Below, one piece after another: positions 26,401 through 38,400 of a DNA stretch of 64,000 nt. The DNA is taken from NCBI GenBank assembly GCA_028015205.1, contig CM051514.1, positions 50,422,150 to 50,486,149 of the forward strand, given 5' to 3'. How positions within the stretch are numbered: position 1 is the first letter of the stretch; each line of letters starts with the position of its first letter. The notes beneath the pieces are model-generated. The model was not told where the DNA came from and searched no databases. It saw only the letters and a program-made list of their open reading frames with translations. The DNA is from Mytilisepta virgata. Lineage: Eukaryota; Mollusca; Bivalvia; Mytilida; Mytilidae. The translations under genes and the position numbers were made by a program.

Positions 26401-29400
26401 TAAGTGCTCATCCATGCAGAAAAAGAAGGTCACAGCCAGCATCTGAACCATGCATCTTACAAAGCATCTCTGGATGCTTTGGTTGATGTGGTACTTGCCT
26501 GTTAGCAGGAATGCACTTTAACCATTCTTCTGTAAGTGGTCATCCATGCAAAAAATATAGGACACAGCCAGCATCCAAAGCATTGAAATAAAAAATATCT
26601 TACTTCAACAACACTAAAAATGTTGATGTGGTCATCTATGCTGAAGCAGAAGATCACAGCTATAGCAATATGATTGATGTGGCTTGTGTCAGTAAGCGGA
26701 AATGGACTTAAACCATTCTTCTGTAAGTGGTCATCCATCCGGAAAAAGTAGGTCACAGCCAGCATCCAAGCATGCATCGTGCATAGCATCTGTAGGTGCA
26801 CCAACCATGGCAATATGATTGATGTGGAATGTGTCAGTAACCAGGAATGGACTTTAACCATTCTTCTGTAAGTGGTCATCCATTGGGAAAAAGTAGGTCA
26901 CAGCCAGCATCCGAAGCATGCATCGTGCTTAGCATCTGTAGGTGCACCAACCACGGCAATATGATTGATGTGGCATGTGTCAGTAACCAGGAATAGACTT
27001 TAACCATTCTTCTGTAAGTGGTCATCCATCCGGAAAAAGTAGGTCACAGCCAGCATCCGAAGCATGCATCGTGCTTAGCATCCGTAGGTGCACCAACCAT
27101 GGCAATATGATTGATGTGGCATGTGTCAGTAACCAGGAATGGACTTTAACCATTCTTCTGTAAGTGGTCATTCATGCGGAAAATATAGGTCAGAGCCAGC
27201 ATCCGAAGCATGCATTGTGCTTAGCATCACTAGGTGCACCTACCACACCAATATGATTGATGTAGCACTTGTCAGTAAGTGTGTATGGATCTTAACCATT
27301 CTTCTGTAAGTGTTCATTCATGCGGAAAATATAGGTCAGAGCCAGCATCCGAAGCATGCATTGTGCATAGCATCATTAGGTGCACCTACCATACCAATAT
27401 GATTGATGTGGCATTTGTCAAGAAGCGTGTATGGATTTTAACCATTCTTCTGTAAGTGGTTGCGGACGCCGACACCGACGCCAACGCCGACGCCGACACC
27501 GACGCCGACGCCGACGCCGACGCCGGGGGTATCACATAAGCCCCCCTCACTTTCGTGAGGTGAGCTAAAAATTTGCATCCACAAAATGTTCCTGTAGTGT
27601 CACATGCACAAAAACATTAAGTCCCATAACTCCCATAAAATTTTGGGATCAAAATTGAGGTGCGATAGGATCAAATACATGTGGTGACTAACAATCCTAC
27701 AAAATTTGAACAAAATCGTCTCAGAAGAGTTGCGCTGACAAATAACTGTGACGGACGGACAGACGCAGACCATTCCTAGGTCCCTTCGTTGCGTTGTGGC
27801 GGGGTACTAAAAAGCAAAGCCTTAATGTCTCGTCTTCAGCGACTGTGTCATAGGCGAGACAAAAATTGAAGTGACATTATGATAGTTATTAAAGGATACA
27901 GCATTTGACAAAAGCTACAGGAAGTGAACAGTTATTTATTGCCATTCTTCATCTTTTAGTTTAAGTCATAGAGAGGCCTTCAACTAAGGAGAAAATCTCA
28001 CACCTCACTCATTTTTAAGTTCAAGAAACTTCTTTGTTCTTTCGTCCAAAACATTTAGAAGATTCCTGTCATTTAATTTAAATTTCTGAAGACCAAACTG
28101 GTAAACTTCTGATTGCTTTTTATTTCCATTCAAAACCTCAGGCAGATTCAGAAAAGAGAATGGGGCAACACTCACTCCTACTACTGAAATTCTTTATGAT
28201 GAGGTTGTTTCTCATCTCCTTTCATTGAATAGAAGATTCTGAATGTTGTCTCATACTGAGTAGGATATTTACACCTCTAGAATACATGACATCACTTTCT
28301 GTTTTAAGAGCATCACACTTAGTTTTAGGTGTTGTCATGTATAATATTCTCTGATACATCAACAATTCTATAAAATACTAAACCAAATCTAGCCAACGGA
28401 GGGAAAACAGCTTTCTCCTTTAACAAAGAAACTGAAGGCTACTGAAGGAGAAAATCCTTCTCCGATACTAAAGCAACCCAAGCCTTGAGAGCAAGAACAG
28501 ACTTCTCCTATACTATAGAGCCTATTGAGGGAGAACAGCCTTCTCCTCTACTAAAGAAACCCAAGCCTACTGAGGGAGAACAGACTTCTCCAATACTAAA
28601 GAAACCCAAGCCTACTGAGGGAGAACAGCCTTCTCCTATACTAAAGAAACCCAAGCCTACTGAGGGAGAACATCCATCTCCTCTACTAAAGAAATCCAAG
28701 CCTACGGAGGGAGAACAGCATTCTCCTATACTAAAGCAACCCAAGCCTTGAGAGAGAGAACAGACTTCTCCTATACTATGGAAACCCAAGCCTTCTGAGG
28801 GAGAACAGCCTTCTCCTATAATAAAGAAACCCAAGCCTACTGAGGGAGAATGGCCTTTTCCTATACTAAAGAAACCCAAGCCTACTGAGAGAGAACAGAC
28901 TTCTCCAATACTAAAGAATCCCAAGCCTACTGAGGGAGTACAGCCTTCTCCTCTATTAAAGAAACTCAAACCTACTGAGGGAGAAACAGCCTTCTTCTAT
29001 ACTAAAGAAACTCAAGCCTACTGAGGGAGAGCATTCTTCTCCTCTACTAAAGAAACTCAGGCCTACTTAGGGAAAACAGCCTTCTCCTATAGAAGAGCAA
29101 CACAAATCTACTGAATGAAAATACCCTTTCCTATATGAAATAAGGCCAAGCCTACTGAGCTTACTAAAACAACCAAAATCTACCAAAGGAAAACAGTCTT
29201 CTCCTATATGAAAAATGCCTATGTGTACCCAAGGAGAATAGTTTTTTCCTAAACTAAAGCAACCAAAGTCTACTGAGGGAGAATTTATTGTGCAATGTAT
29301 TACCTGTAACATGACAAGCTGATGGTATAACCCTTTCTTGGCCATCAGTTCTGTATGTGTTCCATTTTCTTTGATAACTCCATTCTCGATGGCATAGATA

Positions 29401-32400
29401 CAGTCAGCATTCCTGATTGTGGATAGTCTATGGGCAATCACTATCGTTGTTCTGCCTTCCTGGGCCTGTAGAAGATTGTTATTAATGTAGGATCAATCAT
29501 TCCACCAAAAACTGATAAAATGATATCATGTTTTTAAATGTTCAAAGGGAAATATTCCAGCCATTTTGAAAACAAGACAAAAATTAATAAAAAATAAAGG
29601 AATAAAAATTCTTACATAAAATTAAAAACATAATAGGGAAAGAAATCTACAATAAATGAACATAATTCTGAAAGCATGAGAAAAATGTTAAAAAGCAAGA
29701 TTCATAGGGAGTAAATATGTAAGTCTTGTTTACAAGATATTCTTTCTATCTGCAATAAGAAAAATATACTGAAACTATAAGAAAAATATAGTAAGAAAAA
29801 AAATCTTGAGGTGTAAATATGCGACAACCTGCTGTACAAGTGGTAGAGAGGGGGAGGGTGGTCAAAACATCAATTTTCTTGTTATGTTTACCTTTTCTAA
29901 GGCTTTCTGTACTATCCCTTCACTTTCATTATCCAGAGCTGATGTAGCCTCGTCCAACAGTAGAATCTTCGGATTACGAACCAAAGCCCTAGCGATTGCT
30001 ATTCTCTGTTTCTGACCACCACTCAACTGGGCACCACGATTTCCTACTAAAGTCTCATAACCCTGAATAATTGACAAATATATATTTATTGATATTAGGG
30101 AAAATGCTATTCCTTACTACAAATTACTCATAGCACTGAACAATCAGCTACACTGGAGGTTATGTAACAAAATCATATGGCCAGGGAAGATAATTAATGT
30201 CAACAAGAAAACAGTCCAAAAATTAATGACATTTTTTAAGAGCATATGAATAACCAAACTTTCTTTTTATCTCAGGTATCTTGTACACAAATTCATGACA
30301 TATTATGTTTTAGGGTTTTAATAAATGTTTTAATAAATGTTCGTCATGTACAGGTAGTGGATATTGTTAACTGGTAAACAGTACTAACAAAGATTGCCAT
30401 CTTGATCTTTATTCTGTGTCACTGTTAATATCTTACAGTAACTGGCAAACAGTAAAACCAAAGATGGCCATCTTGATCTTGATTCTGTGTCATTGTTAAT
30501 ATCTTAGAGTAATTGGCAAACAGTCATTGTGCCATTGTTCATATCACTTCAGTAATTTCAAGTTGAAGAACAACAATTAAAGCTCTGTTTCTTGCATTTT
30601 TTATTACTTTCCAGTGTTCTATGTTCATTTCCATCCTAACATTATTCTATTTCTCAATAAAGACAATGATTGACTAAGGATTCTCATTACCTCAGGTAAC
30701 TGTTTTATAAATTCATGAGCATTAGCCATTTCAGCTGCCTTCTCAATTTCTGCTTGGGTAACATCCATTCTTCCATATTTAATATTATCTGCAATAGTTG
30801 TGGCAAACAGAACTGGTTCCTGGCTTACAACACCAATCTGTTGTCGTAACCAGTTAACATTCAAATCTTTGATATTCACATCATCGAGATAAACCTGAAA
30901 ATAGAAAGTTAACACTGAATTTAAGAAAAGATTCATTGTGGACATACAATGTATACATTTAAGGAATATTTCCAATTTTTTAACAGGTTATACGATGCAG
31001 GGATCATATAATACTAACGGGATATGTCACTCGGTTATAATAGGATATTTCTAGGACTCTAATACAAAGCTAGGAATCGATCATTTACTTTCGAATTTAA
31101 AAATTACACGAACAAAGCTAGCATTATTTTCGTATTTAGAAAAATATAAAATCGAGGTTGGTAAGTCTGACAAATATCCGGCTTTGAGTAAGTAATTCGA
31201 TTTATTTATATTTCAGGGTGTTTCTTTAAATGGAGGTTACTATATTATTTATTTTGATATTAATTTCAGTAATTTAATTATATATTATGTATGTATATAA
31301 TGTCTCAAAAAGTTATATCAAATCTTCTGGGACACCCAAGCTTTTATTGTCAATTGATTGTTGATGAATTTTGTTTTTCTTTTTGATGTCCCGTAATTGT
31401 ATAAAACAATCCACATTCAATACAACACTAACGACTTTTTACAATTTCATTTCGTCGGTATTGACCATTAAATGATTGGTTTGATTGCCTGATTACTTAT
31501 TTAATTATGTCTTCAATTGGTGCCGACTTTAGTTTTTTCTTGATAACATTCAATTATATTTTAAGATACGATTGAGAAAATTTATAAAATAAAAAAAGAA
31601 AAGGCACATACAACGGTTTTGTACAAACACAAACCATCGAATTCATAAAACTTTTGACAAACTTGTCCATACCATTTCTAAAAATATTACCATATTATCA
31701 TTTCGGCTAAAAATGATTTCTTGTCGTGGGACGACAGTGACCTGAACTTAGATATACTCCTCGGGGAGTTTCCTGTTTCAGATATAGACTCTGATAGTGA
31801 AAACCCACCACCAAAAAAAGCCAAGAAAGATATTACAAAATATATGTATAAGTGCCCGGAGTGTGACTCTTATTCTTCCTTATCTGGTTTCCGTGGTCAT
31901 CTTAGAAAGAAGCACAGTCTGAGTTACATAAAGCGTAAGTCAATTCAGAGATCATATAATACTAAAAGTTCGGCACGCTCCACTCGGAGATTTGCCTCAC
32001 TAGTTAAAGGTCTCAAGCTACGCCCATGGGGAAAATATATTTATGTATAGGAAATGACCCACAGGATATGACATGTAATATTCAGAACTTGAAAATATAA
32101 TATTTGGTAGTCCCACTTTCTTTGTAAAAGACTATTGTTGGGTTTATTTTGCATAACAAACTTTTGTTTTTATATCTCCTTTTCCTTAACAGGGACCAAA
32201 TATACGGACAGTTCCTGGCCTAAATGGTATTGTTTACTTAGCTATCATAACGTGGCTCCTGTGATCTTTTGACTCGGCAGAGCTACTACATGTATACATA
32301 AATGATAACTTGAAGATATGTAAATTGGTGTTACCTGGGAGATAAATGTATTTAGACCCCTGTACAAATTCCTTGTTTTGGGTCTGCTGTGCAGTGGAAA

Positions 32401-35400
32401 GTGTACAAACTGCCAGGTTACAACCCCAACAAGACAGAACAAACAAAAATGTAACGAATAATGAGATTCATCAGTTTTTAATTGAAAAAGTACATAGTAT
32501 TTGAAGATCAAGTATTTGTAGAATGCAATGTAAAATTGTAAAACACTGTCAGGCTTTGTAGTAGGCCCATCAATCAAATGTAGATCAGGAATCTCCCAGA
32601 ATCTGTTGTCTGAAAAAAAAGAGTATGGTTATTTTATGAATTTTCAGGAAGGACAGACCTAAATGCCTCTGTCATTATCAAGACAGACAGTAACTCTAAA
32701 GTCAAAATATTCAAATATTTTTGGCACAATATCTAAAAGTATTTTGCTCACAAATTATTATAAAAAACAAGCAAAATTTAAACAACTTCTAGCCCTCCTA
32801 ATAAATGTTTAGAATAGCAAAAACTTTATAAAATTATTTTAATACTGTCACAATATACATTAGTTTTGAGAAAAAAATGGTTTAAATGAACTGGAGTAAT
32901 TGATGAAGACGGCCATAAAAAAAAACATTGGGTTATAGGGGGTCATTTCTGGGAAAAAATCCAGCGAAATTTAAACAACTTCCAGCCCTCCTAATTAATG
33001 TTTAGAATAGCAAAAACTTTATAAAATTATTTTAATACTGTCACAATATACATTAGTTTTGAGAAAAAAAATGGTTTAAATGAACTGGAGTAAGTGATGA
33101 AGACGGCCATAAAAAAAAAAACATTGGGTTATAGGGGGTCATTTCTGGGAAAAAATCCAGCGAAATTTAAACAACTTCTAGCCCTCCTAATTAATGTTTA
33201 GAATAGCAAAAACTTTATAAAATTATTTTAATACTGTCACAATATACATTAGTTTTGAGAAAAAAATAGTTTTAATGAACTGGAATAAGTGATGAAGACA
33301 GTCATAAAAAAAAACATTGGGTTATAGGGGGTCATTTCTGGGAAAAAAATCCAGCGAAATTTAAACAACTTCTAGCCCTCCTAATTAATGTTTAGAATAG
33401 CAAAAACTTTATAAAATTATTTTAATACTGTCACAATATACATTAGTTTTGAGAAAAAAATAGTTTTAATGAACTGGAATAAGTGATGAAGACAGTCATA
33501 AAAAAAAAACATTGGGTTATAGGGGGTCTTTTCTGGGAAAAAAATCCAGCGAAATTTAAACAACTTCTAGCCCTCCTAATTAATTTTTAGAATAGCAAAA
33601 ACTTTATAAAATTATTTTAATACTGTCACAATATACATTAGTTTTGAGAAAAAAATGGTTTTAATGAACTGGAATAAGTGATAAAGACGGCCATTCGCGA
33701 AAACATTAGAGCATCGAGGACATAAATTGGACAAAACTTTCAAATGTAGTCAACACCACTCTTTAGACAGCTTTGTAACTAATTACGTCAATGTTAATGT
33801 TTCAAACCGGATTAATATACAAAATATAAGTAAAACACAACATTATGGCATTAATAACTTACCCTATTAACACTTTCTCAGGATCAAATTAACGAAATTT
33901 GTAATTGAATACTTTCACTCACAATAACAAAATGGCGTATACCGGAAATGACTGGGTGATCCCGGAGACGGATACGAATTATTTCCGCCGAGTCCCAGAA
34001 AGATCTGTCAATTTACAAAGACTCTACATATAGATTCATGTCCCCTTCATATACAGTTCCTGTACGATGTAACCTGGTTTGGATCAGTTTATGCATAACA
34101 AACTGCGAAGCGGTGTATGAATTCCGTAAAAACTGACCCAATCCAGGTTATTGAAGTATAACCTGTTCAAAAATTGGAAATATTCCTTATAATTTAATTT
34201 CCAAACAGAAATACAATGATTCCTCGATTCAAGCATCAATAATGACATTGGACTTTTTGAATTTACAAGTGGCGGATTAATCCGTTGGTGATGTCACAAG
34301 ACCAAACCAAGTTATACAGTATATGCTCTTTGGTATTCAGCCAATCATAATGCAGTATTAAAATCAAAATTAAATTATATAAAAATGTCAACAAAAAAGT
34401 ATCCATTAAATATTTTGAGTTTTGATCATTGAACTCCGAACTTTTACCTCTTTGCCTTATACCGATAAGGTAACTTAATCTCAGCCAATAACTATCATTA
34501 TACCGAATTTTGAATATATAGAGCAAAAACTAGTTAATTTTCAAATACTTCAGTTCATCTATGGTTTTCATGGGAGTTTATTTGGTCCATAGTTTTTGTG
34601 GTTTTTTTTCATTTGAAATCCTTAAAATTTTTATTTTAATATACCTCTCCTTGTCCTGGATTGTAAAATCTTTGCAGTAACTGGATTCCTGTACTTTTCC
34701 CACACCCACTGGATCCTACAAGGGCAACAGTTCGACCTTTAAGGACTTCTAATGACATTCCTTTCAAGACCTGAACAAATAAGATCCAAAATTAACTCTA
34801 AAACAATTGTACTATCATGTTATACTATTTACAAGGGGAGGCTACTAGTGTATGCCATATTTCTAAGTCATAGTTCTTCTGCTGTAATTTTCTAATGGAT
34901 TTATCTTCCACACATACACAATATGTGTTTCATGGCTGAGCTAATTGCCATAAAACTACCACTAGTCCAGAAGATTTTTCTGGTCTGTTCTGTACCTACA
35001 GGCTACATATATTTTCTAAATTCAAGAATATATGTTTCAAAATTTTTAATGATTTTTAGTTTGTGAAAAAAAATAAGGTCAGTTGGATATTGGAAACACT
35101 GATTATTCAGGCCAAATATCTCATCAGACTGAACAATGAAAAAGACTGATAACAGCTAGGGGTCACCATGTGGTATAATGAACTTCAAAGACTTGATCTT
35201 TAATACCTGAACACCTTAGATTACTAGAACTAGATATATAAGTTCCTCCATCAAAATAACATTTCTTAATTTACATAACTGATTTCCAAAGAAATGTCAT
35301 TAGTATAAAATTCTTTATAATAAATCAAATCAACAAAAATGTTTTGTCTCATGCAAGAAGTCAAAGTAAGAAAGATCAAAAGGACAATATGAAAAAAAAA

Positions 35401-38400
35401 CTCAGTTGATTTTATTTTCTAAATAGGGGCCTCGGTGGCCGAGTGGTCTAGGTAGTTCGTCATGACTACTAATGATCACTAGCCTGTCAACGCTGAGGTT
35501 GCGAGTTCGAATCTTACCTGTGGCGGGCTGTGTTCGACTCCGATCTTAATTGACAAGGATTGGCATTTTTCCTACCGAAGGTCGGTGGTTCTCTCCGGGT
35601 ACTCCGGCTTCCTCCACCAATAAAAACTGGCCGCGCCAAATAGCCAAATGTGCTGAAAATGGCGTAAAACTCCAACTAAACAAACAAACAATAAATAAAA
35701 CTTACAGGAACATCAGGTCTGGCTGGATATACGAAATGTAGATTACTGAATTTAATGTTTCCTTCAACTTTCTCCAGTTTACGCCCTTTTTTTGATGTAA
35801 AGTCTATTCCCGATTTTTGTTCAATGATTTCATATACTTTCTCAGCTGCGCCTCTGGCATTACCAATAGTTTCAATGGTTGGGAATGCTTGACCCATTGC
35901 CATGGAACCAGTCATCAAACCCATAAATATCTGTTAAAAAGTTACTGACTGTCAGAACATCTAAGTAATAATTTTTCAAAACTGTCAATATGAAATGACT
36001 TTAATAGATAGTCAATTTTCTTCTAAAACTGACGCTAACTTAAAAGTTCAAAAGTGGCACCTTTAAAAGTAAAAACATGTGGGTTATAATCAAGTCTTTT
36101 TTCTTACTTGTTCCTTATTTATTGGGGGATCATTTTCTTTATTTGTCATAAGGCCAAAAAAATATATGTGTGTTTAAGGTTACCATACCTACCCTAACCC
36201 ATTTTATGACAAAAATGTTGCTGATATAATTATTTCCCTATGAATAAAACACCTGCTGACCATTTTTTCTCCCATAGAGATCTATGTAAAATAATTTTTC
36301 AAAATAAAATGATTTTGCCTACCTACCTATCCTATTTTTTGTAGAAATGTAACCTTAAACAGACATATATTTTGTTTTGGCCTAAGAAATAAAGACAATA
36401 TAACCAATTTTGCAAATTGCCAAAATCAACATACTAATTATATGTAGAATATTAAAGATGACAAAAAAGCTATTTTTATGAAATTTGAAACCTTTTGCTA
36501 AACAATAAATGGTGTGTTCCACTACCCCTAGCATAAAACTAATTGTACCCACAAGCTTGTGCAATAATATGGTCAATCTTGTCATACTGACCACCACTAT
36601 TAAGCCATAACTGATTTTATACATGAATATACTTATAAGTTCTCTCTGTATAGAGTAGCAATTCTAGTTAAGGCTAGGTGCAGCAATGGGCGGAAACGTC
36701 AATTGTAAACATTAGATCTGGTACCCAAATCATCTATCGATAGGTTATAAATATTTTTCACCCAGTTTTTAAATAACTTCCGGAAAAACAGCTCCACCTG
36801 GCGTTAAGTTGAATGGCTATATAGAGCATTTCACATTAAAAACACTTGTATAAAGAGAAAACCTGTCTTAATGGACCTTAATTTTGATTTACCTCTGTAG
36901 TTTGATATTAATCAAATGTTATAAGAGACAATCTGGCTTGTGTAACCTTATTTCAATAAACGAGTTGAAGACAAGTTTAGTCAACTAAATTACATTTGAA
37001 CATGACTGTGTCGAACACTCTTTATTTGAAACCCATGGATATGTGGATTTTGTTTTCCGAACCCGAAATTTTGCTCATTAATTCCAAGTTAACTCAACAC
37101 TGTTTATTTGAACATGCCTGAGTCGAAAACATTGGTTGTGGCAAACTGTATCTATAATCCAAAAGTTATATTATTTTACCATTTGGAAGTCAAACCTGAT
37201 CAGATGTATTTTTCCTTTTATATAATGTAGCTTTTAGCTCACTGCGTAAGTCATTTAAAAAAAACATTGATGTGACTTCATTTTTTTTTTCATATTTAGA
37301 AAAAAAGACATTCATGTAAAAAATAAAAATGTAAAATATTATATGTGTGAATAAATAATAAATTAAAATTAAAATGGATGTCAAAACTATCTATGGATGA
37401 GTTGAAGTTTTATATGAGTCCCCTGCACTTTGAAAAACCGACTTTCACTGCATATTTCACTCATGATGATGTCCACCAAAATTCATTGCAGTTAGGTTAA
37501 CTTTATCATATTTCATTCATGACAATATCAGTCATTATTAAATAATACGATTAAAACAGCCCTTATGCTACCAAAACGGCATGTGTCATACTGGTGATGT
37601 TGTCCTGGTCATATAAATCACGTGATCTATATTGATTTTCGGCCCGGTCTAATACTGAAAAAGGCTGTATGAGCCCTAGGGCTAATACAGCCTTTTCACT
37701 TCCGGTCGTTGTCGGAATTCATTGCCAGTCCGTATTGGAAATATTGGCCCTATATTCACAACATTGCCAGTCCGTATTGGAAATATTGGCCCTATATTCA
37801 CATTTGATGTATGTAATACAGCATTCAGAACAAGTCTGTTGGCCTTGGGCAATATTGTTGTAAAGTGGTCCATAAAACTTAATGAATTGTCATAATAGTA
37901 TAATATTCAAGCAATATCCAAACATTATAAATTACAATGATAACATACTGTAAGTGTTTCTCCTGCTTCAAATCCTGGTTCATCATGCCTTATTAGGTAT
38001 ACACCATACCAAAAACACACAGCAAATGCTGTATAGAGGAAGAACCAGAAAGCTGATTGACCAAAGCCTGAAACTACTCCTTTCCAAAAATTATGAGTTT
38101 TGGCTGATTTCAGATTTTCATCATATCTAAAAATAGTAAAAAAAAAACAAGCTATTTAAGAGGTTTTCTTTTTATTGGGTATGCTATGTGCTATCTTAGT
38201 AAAAAATGACCTTGTCTACACAAATTCCATACATAAAAATCAATTATGTACAATCCATTCAACACCTAGAAGTAATAAATTTTTTCATGTGTTCAATTCT
38301 ATGTATTTTTTATTGTTATCATATACTACTGGTAAGTACTTGAATGATGGGTTTCAAGTAATGTAAAGGCATAACTCACTAATTTTCAATGGTCATCTTG

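Noticed and set aside
26502..26879. 125-aa minus ORF
   Set aside because: Translation of 146-bp core repeats of element G; the frame follows the repeat, not a protein family.
28485..28969. Repetitive ORFs on both strands of the 45-bp array
   Set aside because: A unit length divisible by 3 keeps any stop-free frame open. No start context, no splice sites, intronic position.
32245..32577. 110-aa minus ORF preceded by a good acceptor (ttttttcag at about 32612)
   Set aside because: No ATG in frame, no family recognised, and no downstream exon identified. Kept only as context for the promoter-like segment at 33863-34015.
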